A stretch of 15,110 nucleotides of DNA, from assembly GCA_050298035.1 (NCBI GenBank), contig JBNKTK010000097.1:1-15110 (forward strand), given 5' to 3'. Below, in pieces: positions 1-7,061 of this stretch. Position 1 is the first letter of the stretch, and every line of letters starts with the position of its first letter. Source of the DNA: Gaoshiqia sp050298035 (GTDB lineage Bacteria > Bacteroidota > Bacteroidia > Bacteroidales > Prolixibacteraceae). Below the pieces are notes generated by a model, which saw only the letters and a program-made list of their open reading frames with translations, had not been told where the DNA came from and searched no databases. A program made the position numbers and the translations under genes.

Positions 1-1959
1 CTGGTAGAGGTAACTACGACTTCCGGCACGCAAAAAGTATCGCAAAATCAGTCGCTTTACACCGGAACGTTTCAGGTTGAAAAGGACGGGGAATATTCTG
101 TCCTTCTTGATTTGGGCAATATGGGCAATCGCCATTTCGTAACCATCGACGGAAAGACCTGCCTGGATGAAAGTAATATGTGGTTGCCGCCAACTGCCGG
201 AACACTGGTTCAACTGGCCGCAGGAGAACACCAGGTACAATTAATCTGCAAAGCCGATAATCAGCCGAAACTGTCGTGGAAGTTGGTGGACAATACTACC
301 ACGTTCCGGTCACCGGTTGCCAAAAAGCTCGACTACGTGGTGTTTTACGGCCCGTCGGCAGACAAGGTGATTTCCACTTATCGGAATTTATCGGGCAATG
401 CCCCCATGTTACCCAAATGGGCCTACGGTTTCTGGCAATGCCGCGAACGATATTCGTCATCTAACCAGTTAATTGAAACGGTACAGGAGTTCCGAAAGCG
501 AAAGCTCCCGATGGATGTCATCGTTCAGGATTGGCAATACTGGGGAAAAAACGGCTGGGGTGTGCCGCAGTTCGACGAATCGAATTATCCCAATCCATCC
601 GGTTTTATTCAACAGTTACATGATTTACATGCTCATTTCAATATTTCTATTTGGTCGAATCCCGACCAGAATTCTGAAATTGGCAAGGCTTATGTGGCCG
701 AAGAACGCTTTATCCCAAATACAAAATGGCTGGACTATTTCAACCCCGAGACCCGAAAAGCATATTGGAACACTTTAAAAAATAACATGTTCGACAACGG
801 AGTTGATTCGTGGTGGATGGATGCTGTGGAACCGGAAAACGATGCGCTGAAAGGCGAAACAACCTATGCCGGATTGGGCGATTTTTACCGCTTGACTTAC
901 CCGTTAATGGTAAGCAAGGCCGTTTACGAAGGGCAGCGCGAAGCTACTTCCGACAAACGGGTTTGCATTCTCACCCGTTCGGCATTCCTGGGGCAGCAAC
1001 GTTACGGCGTCATTAACTGGTCGGGCGATATTGGCGGCAACTGGGACAGCTACAGGCGTCAGATTGTGGCCGGGCTAAATTACACCATTTCCGGCCTGCC
1101 GTACTGGACAACCGACATTGGCGGTTTTTTCCGTCCGGGGCCATCGCAATATACCGACGAGAACTATCACGAATTGTTGATCCGTTGGTTCCAGTGGGGA
1201 GCGTTCAACCCGGTCTTCCGCATTCACGGTTATATGAGCGAAACAGAACCATGGAAGTACGGACAAGCAGTGGAAGACAACATGCGCAAGATGTTGAATT
1301 TACGCTATAAAATGTTGCCTTATATTTATTCCGAAGCCTGGGAGATTACTCAAAACGGCTCAACCTTAATGCGCCCGCTGGTGATGGATTTTCGTAATGA
1401 TACAGAAGCTATTGCTCAACGCTATGAATACCTTTTTGGGAAATCAATTTTGGTAGCCCCGATAACAGAACCAGATGTGCCGGAAAAGGCTGTCTATTTG
1501 CCTGAAATGGCCGACTGGTATGATTTCTGGACAGGTGAAAAACTTCAGGGCGGGCAGACCGTGACAAAAGAAACCCCGCTGGATATTATTCCGCTCTATG
1601 TAAAAGCTGGTTCGATATTACCAATGGGGCCAAAAGTGCAATATGCCACCGAAAAGAAGTGGGATGAGCTTGAAATCCGCGTCTACGAGGGGGCTGATGG
1701 TGAATTCACCCTGTACGAAGACGAGAACGATAATTACAACTACGAAAAAGGCGTGTATTCAACCATTGCTTTTAGCTGGAACGATACGGAGAAAACCTTG
1801 ACAATCGAAGATCGGAAAGGCTCATACCCGGGAATGCCCGGCGAGCGGAAATTCAATATTGTAAAAGTTTCGGAAAACAAAGGTGCAGGGGACGTAGCCG
1901 TCGGAAAGTACGACAAAACTATTATTTACAAAGGGGATAAAATAGTTGTAAGTCTCTAA
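1..1959 (+). CDS. GH31 alpha-xylosidase / alpha-glucosidase-type hydrolase (5' partial)
   Basis: The reading frame is open from base 1, so the true start lies upstream; 652 residues are visible. The first 85 or so residues look like the end of a PA14-type beta-sandwich. The (beta/alpha)8 barrel follows from about residue 130 (WAYGFWQCRERY). The catalytic nucleophile is the Asp of WWMDAVEPE (codon 820-822, residue 274 from the window edge). The acid/base is the Asp of WSGDIGGNW (codon 1027-1029, residue 343). A C-terminal beta domain follows (PLYVKAGSILPMGP, then a YEGADGEFTLYEDE stretch). GH31 enzymes release alpha-linked xylose, glucose or galactose from non-reducing ends by a retaining mechanism. 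The PA14 insertion and the WWMDA.EP motif resemble Bacteroidetes alpha-xylosidases acting on xyloglucan, but the +1/-1 specificity cannot be read from sequence alone. It heads a tight same-strand run with GH43 and GH27. Periplasmic or surface location is inferred, because the signal peptide lies outside the window. Confidence 0.93.
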   Translation: MVEVTTTSGTQKVSQNQSLYTGTFQVEKDGEYSVLLDLGNMGNRHFVTIDGKTCLDESNMWLPPTAGTLVQLAAGEHQVQLICKADNQPKLSWKLVDNTTTFRSPVAKKLDYVVFYGPSADKVISTYRNLSGNAPMLPKWAYGFWQCRERYSSSNQLIETVQEFRKRKLPMDVIVQDWQYWGKNGWGVPQFDESNYPNPSGFIQQLHDLHAHFNISIWSNPDQNSEIGKAYVAEERFIPNTKWLDYFNPETRKAYWNTLKNNMFDNGVDSWWMDAVEPENDALKGETTYAGLGDFYRLTYPLMVSKAVYEGQREATSDKRVCILTRSAFLGQQRYGVINWSGDIGGNWDSYRRQIVAGLNYTISGLPYWTTDIGGFFRPGPSQYTDENYHELLIRWFQWGAFNPVFRIHGYMSETEPWKYGQAVEDNMRKMLNLRYKMLPYIYSEAWEITQNGSTLMRPLVMDFRNDTEAIAQRYEYLFGKSILVAPITEPDVPEKAVYLPEMADWYDFWTGEKLQGGQTVTKETPLDIIPLYVKAGSILPMGPKVQYATEKKWDELEIRVYEGADGEFTLYEDENDNYNYEKGVYSTIAFSWNDTEKTLTIEDRKGSYPGMPGERKFNIVKVSENKGAGDVAVGKYDKTIIYKGDKIVVSL

Positions 1960-1986
1960 CGCCAATACTTTAAACAAGAATAAAGG

Positions 1987-3342
1987 ATGAAAAACGCGTT
2001 AAAAATAGTTACGATATTGGGGACCATAACGGTGACTTCGGCCGGATTTGCCCAAAACCCGGTGATACAAACCATATTTACGGCCGATCCGGCCCCCATG
2101 GTCTATAACGACACGGTTTATCTTTACACCTCGCACGATGAAGATTCTGCGCCCGAAGGCATGGGCGGATTTCGGATGAAAGACTGGTGCTGCTACACCT
2201 CTACCGACATGGTAAACTGGACGGATCACGGGGTGATTGCGACGCTGAAAGACTTCAGCTGGGGACGACAGGACAATGGGGCCTGGGCTGCGCAATGTAT
2301 TGCCCTGAACGGAAAATTCTTCCTGTATTGCCCGGTGCAGGGAAGCGGAATAGGTGTATTGGTGGCCGACAGTCCTTACGGCCCGTTTAAGGATCCGCTG
2401 GGAAAACGCTTAATTGAATCTGATCATATTTGGCAGGATATTGACCCCAGTGTTTTTATCGACGATGACGGACAAGCCTACCTGTACTGGGGAAACCCAC
2501 AGGTATGGTATGTAAAACTCAACGAGGACATGATTTCTTATTCCGGTAAGGTTGAAACTAGTCCGGAGTTTGTTAAAGTAAAAGGAGAGAAAGACCCTTA
2601 TCATTACCAGGAGGGCCCCTGGATTTACAAACGGGATGGACATTATTATCTGGCTTATGCTTCAACTTGTTGCCCCGAAGGGATTGGTTACTCCATGAGC
2701 GATAGTCCCACCGGCCCATGGGAATTCAAAGGTTACATTATGCGCCCCAACGAAAAGTCTTCGGGAAACCACCCCGGCATTATCGATTATAAAGGGAAGT
2801 CTTATGTCTTTGGCTTCAATTACGAACTGAACTTTCTGCTCACCGATAAACACCACGAACGGCGTTCAATCTGTGTGGATGAGTTCACATATAACCCCGA
2901 CGGAACTATCCCGGAACTGCCTTGGTGGCAGAAAAAAGGGATTGAACCGGTTGGTACCCTCAACCCGTTTAAACGGACAGAAGCCGAAACCATTAACTGG
3001 ACAGAGGGCGTGAAAACAATTAACGACACTATTTTAGGCGGTGTTTATGTAACTGAAATTAATAATGGGGATTACATTCGGGTACGCAATGTCGATTTTG
3101 GTAAAGGGGCCAAAAAGTTTGAAGCTGGTGTTGCAGCTTTGGCCGGTGGCTGCATTGAAATCCGTGTTGACGAAAAAGACGGAGAACTGTTGGGAACACT
3201 TGATGTAACGGGTGACGAACGCGGTTGGATAACCCAATCCATCAAGGTGAAACAAACAGAAGGGGCGCACGATGTTTACTTCGTATTTAAAGGCGGTGAA
3301 GGCGACCTGTTCAACTTCGACTGGTGGAAGTTTGTAAAGTAG
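1987..3342 (+). CDS. GH43 arabinofuranosidase/xylosidase-type enzyme with C-terminal CBM6
   Basis: The protein has 451 residues. A Sec signal peptide covers residues 1-22 (basic MKNALK, hydrophobic core, SAGFA then Q). The five-bladed beta-propeller of GH43 spans roughly 25-320. The three catalytic acidic residues of the family are visible: general base Asp34 (TADPAP), pKa-modulating Asp153 (DIDPSVF) and general acid Glu209 (YQEGPWIY). The propeller His is likely in GNHPGI. A CBM6 module spans about 329-451 (starts KRTEAET, ends NFDWWKF). GH43 enzymes invert alpha-L-arabinofuranosyl or beta-D-xylosyl linkages; the CBM6 suggests a xylan- or arabinan-type polymer. The start is 27 bp after the GH31 stop and gives a clean signal peptide. 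It is probably co-transcribed with the GH31 and GH27 genes, where arabinose or xylose removal would complement alpha-xylosidase and alpha-galactosidase activity. The subfamily, and therefore the exact substrate, is not decided. Confidence 0.93.
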   Translation: MKNALKIVTILGTITVTSAGFAQNPVIQTIFTADPAPMVYNDTVYLYTSHDEDSAPEGMGGFRMKDWCCYTSTDMVNWTDHGVIATLKDFSWGRQDNGAWAAQCIALNGKFFLYCPVQGSGIGVLVADSPYGPFKDPLGKRLIESDHIWQDIDPSVFIDDDGQAYLYWGNPQVWYVKLNEDMISYSGKVETSPEFVKVKGEKDPYHYQEGPWIYKRDGHYYLAYASTCCPEGIGYSMSDSPTGPWEFKGYIMRPNEKSSGNHPGIIDYKGKSYVFGFNYELNFLLTDKHHERRSICVDEFTYNPDGTIPELPWWQKKGIEPVGTLNPFKRTEAETINWTEGVKTINDTILGGVYVTEINNGDYIRVRNVDFGKGAKKFEAGVAALAGGCIEIRVDEKDGELLGTLDVTGDERGWITQSIKVKQTEGAHDVYFVFKGGEGDLFNFDWWKFVK

Positions 3343-3365
3343 GAATATAAAACAATAAAATACAC

Positions 3366-5402
3366 ATGGGAAATAACTATAAAATGTATAAAGCGATAGC
3401 TTTATTTTTTACTTGTTACATAATCACAATCAGCTCGGCGCTGGCTCAAACCGTATGGCTCGACGAGCTGGATTTGAGCGCTGCGACCCAAGGTTATGGG
3501 GTTCCTGCTTCGAATAAAACAGTTGATGGCAGGGTGTTTACAATTGCCGGTAAAACTTATGACCGGGGCTTTGGGACACACGCCGAAAGTTCGCTGACCA
3601 TTTTATTGGAAGGAAAGGCCATTGAGTTTACCGCAAAGGTTGGTATGGATGACGAAGTATCCGGACATCAACCTGCCTCTGAATTTGTGGTTTACGGCGA
3701 TGGTAAAAAGCTATGGTCGAGCGGGGTAATGCGTTTGCGCGATGAAGCCAGGGCTTGTTCCGTTTCGCTTGCCGGCGTAAAGAAGCTGGAACTGGTGGTA
3801 ACCGACGGCGGCAATGGCAACTATTACGACCACGCCGATTGGGCAGATGCCAAGTTTAAAACCAATGGCGTAAGCACTTTCAAAACGTATAATCCTGTAT
3901 CCAGCGAGCCGTATATTTTGACGCCTTCTGCCCCGGCCGAACCGAAAATTAATGGTGCCCGTGTGTTTGGTGTCCGTCCGAACTCGCCTTTCGAGTTCCG
4001 TGTACCCGCAACCGGCGACCGCCCGATGATTTTTTCGGCAACCGGATTACCTGCCGGATTGGAAATTGATCCGAAAAGCGGCGTTATTACCGGTAAGTTG
4101 TGTGAACCCGGAACTTTTGAAGTTACACTTGGCGCAGAGAATGCGAAGGGCAAGGATGCAAAAAAACTGCGGATTGAGTGTGGCAGTAAGATAGCACTAA
4201 CCCCGCCAATGGGCTGGAACAGTTGGAACTGTTTTGCCGGCGAAGTTTCGGCTGAGAAAATAAAACGCGCTGCCGACGCCATGTTCAAAAGCGGCTTGGT
4301 AAACCACGGTTGGACTTATATCAATATCGACGACTTCTGGCAAAATCACCGTGACTCCAAAGACCAGTTACTGCGCGGTGATCTACGTGATGAAAATGGG
4401 AACATCGTGCCAAATGCCCGGTTCGGCGATATGAAAGCGTTGGCCGATTATGTACACAGTTTAGGCTTGAAAATAGGCTTGTATTCCAGCCCTGGTCCAT
4501 GGTCGTGCGGTGGTTGCGCCGGTAGCTACGGCTACGAGCAGCAGGATGCCGAAACCTACGCCAAATGGGGCTTCGACTACTTAAAATACGATTGGTGTAG
4601 TTACGGCGGCGTAATTGATGGTATGCCGGATAACGACCCTTATAAAGTGTCTTCTTTGTCCTATCAAGGGGGAGGGGATTTGGAAACCGCTAAAAAACCA
4701 TTCGAAATTATGGGTGATTACCTGGCTGAGCAGCCGCGTGATATTGTTTACAGCTTGTGCCAATACGGGATGTCCGATGTATGGAAATGGGGCGGTTCTG
4801 TTCAGGGTAACTGTTGGCGAACAACCAATGATATTACGGACACCTGGTCAAGTATGAGCGGTATTGCTTTGTCGCAGGATAAAGCTGCACCGTATGCTAA
4901 ACCGGGCAACTGGAACGACCCGGACATGCTGGTGATTGGCACTGTGGGCTGGGGAAATCCGCATCCAAGTAAGCTGAAACCTGATGAACAGTACACGCAC
5001 ATGAGTTTGTGGAGCCTTTTTGCAGCACCACTGCTGATTGGCTGCGACATGGAAAAACTGGACGATTTCACCCTCAACCTATTAACTAACGATGAAGTAA
5101 TTGCCGTAAATCAGGACCCGTTGGGTAAACAAGCGACCTGCCTTCAAACAATAGGCGAATTGCGCATTTATGTGAAAGAATTGGAGGATGGAAGCTATGC
5201 CGTTGGTTTCTGCAACTTTGGCCTCGAAGTCGTGGATATTTCTTACAATGATTTTGAAGAGCTCGGAATCTCAGGTCGTCAAACGGTGCGCGATTTATGG
5301 CGGCAAAAAGATATTGCCGGCATCAGCACCCACAAGGATTCGCTTTCACTTAAAGTTCCTGTTCATGGGGTGCTCCTCTATAAATTCACCCCTGAAAAAT
5401 AA
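3366..5402 (+). CDS. NPCBM - Ig-like - GH27 alpha-galactosidase-type enzyme
   Basis: The protein has 678 residues with a Sec signal (hydrophobic stretch about 9-27, cleavage near SSALA-Q). An in-frame ATG at 3384 gives an equally good signal peptide starting MYKAIALF and may be the real start. The domains in order are an NPCBM/NEW2-type sugar-binding module (about 29-166, RGFGTHAESS), a putative Ig/cadherin-like domain (about 195-275, ATGLPAGLEIDPKSGVITG), the GH27 barrel from residue 278 (LTPPMGWNSWNC, NIDDFW), and a C-terminal beta domain. The nucleophile is Asp409 in LKYDWC and the acid/base is Asp489 in TTNDITDTW, both as expected for retaining GH27. The family includes alpha-galactosidases, alpha-N-acetylgalactosaminidases and beta-L-arabinopyranosidases; the last remains an alternative, given the neighbouring pentose-type enzymes. 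The start lies 23 bp after the GH43 stop, so one transcript is likely. A secreted or periplasmic location is inferred from the signal peptide. Confidence 0.93.
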   Translation: MGNNYKMYKAIALFFTCYIITISSALAQTVWLDELDLSAATQGYGVPASNKTVDGRVFTIAGKTYDRGFGTHAESSLTILLEGKAIEFTAKVGMDDEVSGHQPASEFVVYGDGKKLWSSGVMRLRDEARACSVSLAGVKKLELVVTDGGNGNYYDHADWADAKFKTNGVSTFKTYNPVSSEPYILTPSAPAEPKINGARVFGVRPNSPFEFRVPATGDRPMIFSATGLPAGLEIDPKSGVITGKLCEPGTFEVTLGAENAKGKDAKKLRIECGSKIALTPPMGWNSWNCFAGEVSAEKIKRAADAMFKSGLVNHGWTYINIDDFWQNHRDSKDQLLRGDLRDENGNIVPNARFGDMKALADYVHSLGLKIGLYSSPGPWSCGGCAGSYGYEQQDAETYAKWGFDYLKYDWCSYGGVIDGMPDNDPYKVSSLSYQGGGDLETAKKPFEIMGDYLAEQPRDIVYSLCQYGMSDVWKWGGSVQGNCWRTTNDITDTWSSMSGIALSQDKAAPYAKPGNWNDPDMLVIGTVGWGNPHPSKLKPDEQYTHMSLWSLFAAPLLIGCDMEKLDDFTLNLLTNDEVIAVNQDPLGKQATCLQTIGELRIYVKELEDGSYAVGFCNFGLEVVDISYNDFEELGISGRQTVRDLWRQKDIAGISTHKDSLSLKVPVHGVLLYKFTPEK

Positions 5403-5538
5403 ATTCTTGAATATTGAAGAAATCCGTAATAACCACACGAAGAGTCGTGCTGTAGGGGTGGTCAATTCAGCTTAAAAGAGGGCCGAAGTCCATTCAAAAT
5501 CATACCGAGAGTAGGTTATTATTAAAACCATAACCATT
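5403..5538. other. Junction region, possible IS21-end-like scar
   Basis: This non-coding stretch lies between the GH27 stop and a peptidase gene that lacks its 5' part. It contains GGGGTGGTCAATTCAGCTTA at about 5455-5474. That string resembles the TGGTCA-type multiple terminal repeats of IS21-family elements in Bacteroidota, as recalled from general knowledge. Only one copy is present and there is no istA or istB, so at most it is a remnant. Its position next to a truncated gene fits an insertion followed by a deletion. The identification is tentative; ordinary intergenic sequence is the alternative. Confidence 0.25.
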
Positions 5539-6015
5539 GTGCGTTCAAATCGGGGAACCGGATTTGGCAATATCATCATTATTGAACATCAAAACAATAT
5601 TGAAACGTATTACGGACACCTGTCAAAATTCCTGAAAAAGAAGGGCGAAAAAGTTGAACGAGGGGAGGCCATTGCTTTAGCCGGAAGTACAGGAAACGCC
5701 AAAGGGCCGCATCTTCATTTCGAAATTCGTGAGAATGGGAAAAAGTTTGATCCGGAATTGGTTTATAACTTCAAAGAGAATAAAATAAGGGATGAAGCTC
5801 AAACAGAGAAATCACTGGCTGTGGTTCATAAAAAATTGAGGCCTAAAGGTTATGGAAATAACGTTGCTGTGCCTGAATTTTACAGTGTGCGCAGCGGCGA
5901 TTCGCTTTGGAAAATCTCACGTCGGTACAAGATGTCTATCAATACAATTTGCAGTTTAAACAATATTTCGGCAAATGCGATATTACGAATTGGTCAGCCT
6001 TTAAGGTTATACTAA
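5515..6015 (+). pseudogene. 5'-truncated M23 peptidase with C-terminal LysM domain
   Basis: The frame is open from 5515, after a TAG at 5512, and could be read from a GTG at 5539 (158 residues). What remains is the second half of an M23 (LytM) zinc endopeptidase fold: GTGFGNIIIIEH, the conserved His of TYYGHLSKF (residue 27 from the GTG) and the HxH zinc-ligand motif GPHLHFEI (His58, His60). The first half is absent, including the HxxxD motif that supplies two zinc ligands, and so is any signal peptide. No remnant of it was seen in the other frames upstream. A linker and one complete LysM peptidoglycan-binding domain follow (about 112-158, YSVRSGDSLWKISRRYKMS). Intact relatives cleave peptidoglycan cross-links outside the inner membrane. 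As it stands the protein should not be an active, exported peptidase, so I call it a broken gene. It may still be transcribed from the hydrolase operon upstream. Confidence 0.75.
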
Positions 6016-6171
6016 TTTTCTGGTAGGTGAACATCAAGCCGTTTTACGTTTTGTATTCCTGTAAAATATTTTGGATTCTGTAAATATTAAAAAGATCTTA
6101 TCTGTTTTGAAAAGTCATTGAGTTCTACTCCTGATTTAAACTGCTTCAGAAAATCGTCATTTTCCATTACG

Positions 6172-6192
6172 GTGTAACGTTTCTTGTTACAC
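6172..6192 (+). other. 7-bp stem hairpin
   Basis: GTGTAAC (6172-6178) and GTTACAC (6186-6192) are perfect reverse complements around a 7-nt loop. No T-tract follows, so it is not a classical intrinsic terminator. It lies 14 bp before the palindromic element at 6207 and could be an extra protein site or part of an upstream transcript end. Confidence 0.4.
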
Positions 6193-6206
6193 AGTTTATG
6201 AGATAT

Positions 6207-6230
6207 TGTTCGGATTTATAATTCCGAACA
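6207..6230. promoter_or_regulatory. 24-bp near-perfect palindrome, copy 1 of a shared operator-like element
   Basis: The arms TGTTCGGA (6207-6214) and TCCGAACA (6223-6230) are perfect reverse complements. Between them is a T-T mismatch around the palindromic core TTATAA (6216-6221), so 11 of 12 base pairs match. The right half, TTATAATTCCGAACA, recurs identically at 10471-10485 and with two changes at 8911-8925. The element ends exactly 20 nt before a TAnnTTTG box and about 150 bp before the DUF1330 start. The symmetry points to a dimeric DNA-binding protein; which one is not shown by the sequence. Confidence 0.7.
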
Positions 6231-6250
6231 TTTATCTGCTGTGCAGACTA

Positions 6251-6258
6251 TAATTTTG
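6251..6258 (+). promoter_or_regulatory. TAnnTTTG -7 box upstream of the DUF1330 gene
   Basis: TAATTTTG matches the Bacteroidota -7 consensus TAnnTTTG. No TTG lies at the usual -33 distance; that position is next to the end of the palindrome at 6207-6230. Such an arrangement suits a promoter that needs an activator at that site, or one blocked there by a repressor. The leader to the DUF1330 ATG would be roughly 115 nt. Confidence 0.5.
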
Positions 6259-6379
6259 TACTGTCTTTTAATCAATGGTTCGTTAAGCTTTCATAACACA
6301 TTGTTAATGATATTACTAAATACTGATTTCGTATCTCATTAAGGGAGACTATAAATGGAATATAAAAACAGGCAACAAG

Positions 6380-6805
6380 ATGAAACAAACCTATTTATCA
6401 CCAACACAGGAAGCAGGGCGCAACTTTATTATGCGTGGAATAAAGGGGCATATTGTAATGCTTAATCTGCTACGTTTTCGCGACATGGCCGATTATTCAA
6501 CATCGCCTGAATTACAGCCCGAAAAACCAATTAGCGGAAAAGAAGCTTACCAGCTATATATCGATCACACGTTACCATTTCTGAAAGCATCCGGCGGCGA
6601 GATTTTGTTTATGGGCGAAGGTGGAAATTTCCTGATTGGGCCTGAGGAGGAACGATGGGATGCAGTTCTTCTGGTAAAACAAAACAGTGCCGGGAGTTTT
6701 CTGGCTTTCGAGTCAAACCAGGAATATATGAAAGGCATTGGTCACCGAACCGCCGCATTGGAAGATTCACGGCTTCTTCCGGTTGAGGAAAACTCAAATC
6801 GATAA
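6380..6805 (+). CDS. DUF1330 family protein
   Basis: The protein has 141 residues and no signal peptide or membrane segment, so it is probably cytosolic. It belongs to the DUF1330 group, with a ferredoxin-like (dimeric alpha/beta barrel) fold. Conserved-looking blocks are KGHIVMLNLLRFRDMADYS (about 22-40), the GKEAYQLYIDHTLPFLKASGG stretch (53-72), FMGEGGNFLIGPEEERWDAVLLV (78-99), and the closing GHRTAALEDSRLLPVEE. The biochemical role of the family is unknown; related fold members act as small-molecule mono-oxygenases or isomerases, which is only a loose hint. The start at 6380 matches the usual N-terminus of the family. An ATG at 6355 in another frame has a better AAGGGAG ribosome-binding sequence and would encode an overlapping peptide of about 36 residues. 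The gene has its own promoter-like upstream region with the shared palindrome, and is followed 256 bp later by the TPR-AraC regulator. Confidence 0.85.
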   Translation: MKQTYLSPTQEAGRNFIMRGIKGHIVMLNLLRFRDMADYSTSPELQPEKPISGKEAYQLYIDHTLPFLKASGGEILFMGEGGNFLIGPEEERWDAVLLVKQNSAGSFLAFESNQEYMKGIGHRTAALEDSRLLPVEENSNR

Positions 6806-6935
6806 AAAACTTCATTCAATCGGTATAAAAACATTTATCGGCATCATAACGGGCGCAGTTCGTTTGAAGGATGCTAGTTGACGAAATCAAACGGGGGAAT
6901 TGTGTCAAATAATGAACAAACATGAAAATTCAGCG

Positions 6936-7002
6936 TTCGAATACAAAAGCCGGTTGAAAAGGAAATGTTTTTACCAATAGACTATCTTTGCCTGTATTCG
7001 AA
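6936..7002. repeat. 10-bp inverted repeat around the regulator promoter
   Basis: TTCGAATACA (6936-6945) and TGTATTCGAA (6993-7002) are perfect reverse complements, 47 bp apart. A TAnnTTTG box (6983-6990) lies just before the right arm, so the right arm would cover the transcription start. The placement suits an operator pair for autoregulation by looping, or a stem in DNA or RNA. The sequence differs from the TTATAAwTCCGAAC element. Confidence 0.45.
6983..6990 (+). promoter_or_regulatory. TAnnTTTG -7 box of the TPR-AraC regulator gene
   Basis: TATCTTTG matches TAnnTTTG. The nearest upstream TTG (6954-6956) is 26 nt away, rather far for a -33 element. The transcript would start near 6995 and have a leader of about 65 nt to the ATG at 7062. 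Confidence 0.4.
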
Positions 7003-7061
7003 AGCATATATCTTTAATCAGTCTTGTTTGGGTAAGATGCTTTTCAACTTCCAAATCTAAG

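Larger units (their letters stand above)
6016..6379. other. Intergenic region with hairpin, palindrome and promoter box
   Basis: This 364-bp AT-rich stretch has no convincing gene. In order, it holds an unremarkable 155-bp section, a 7-bp hairpin (6172-6192), a 24-bp near-palindrome (6207-6230), a TAnnTTTG box (6251-6258), and an AAGGGAG stretch (6341-6347) just before an ATG at 6355 that is out of frame with the DUF1330 gene. These are listed separately. Confidence 0.6.

Noticed and set aside
3824..4288. Long minus-strand open frame (154 codons) inside the GH27 gene
   Set aside because: It lies opposite a strongly supported GH27 reading frame, shows no recognisable domain, and looks like a shadow frame.
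5404..5421. AT-rich hairpin TTCTT...AAGAA just after the GH27 stop
   Set aside because: The stem is short and AT-rich with no T-tract, so it is not credible as a terminator.
5440..5520. Possible small RNA or tRNA-like sequence in the junction region
   Set aside because: No cloverleaf, no T-arm consensus and no paired stems of useful length were found.
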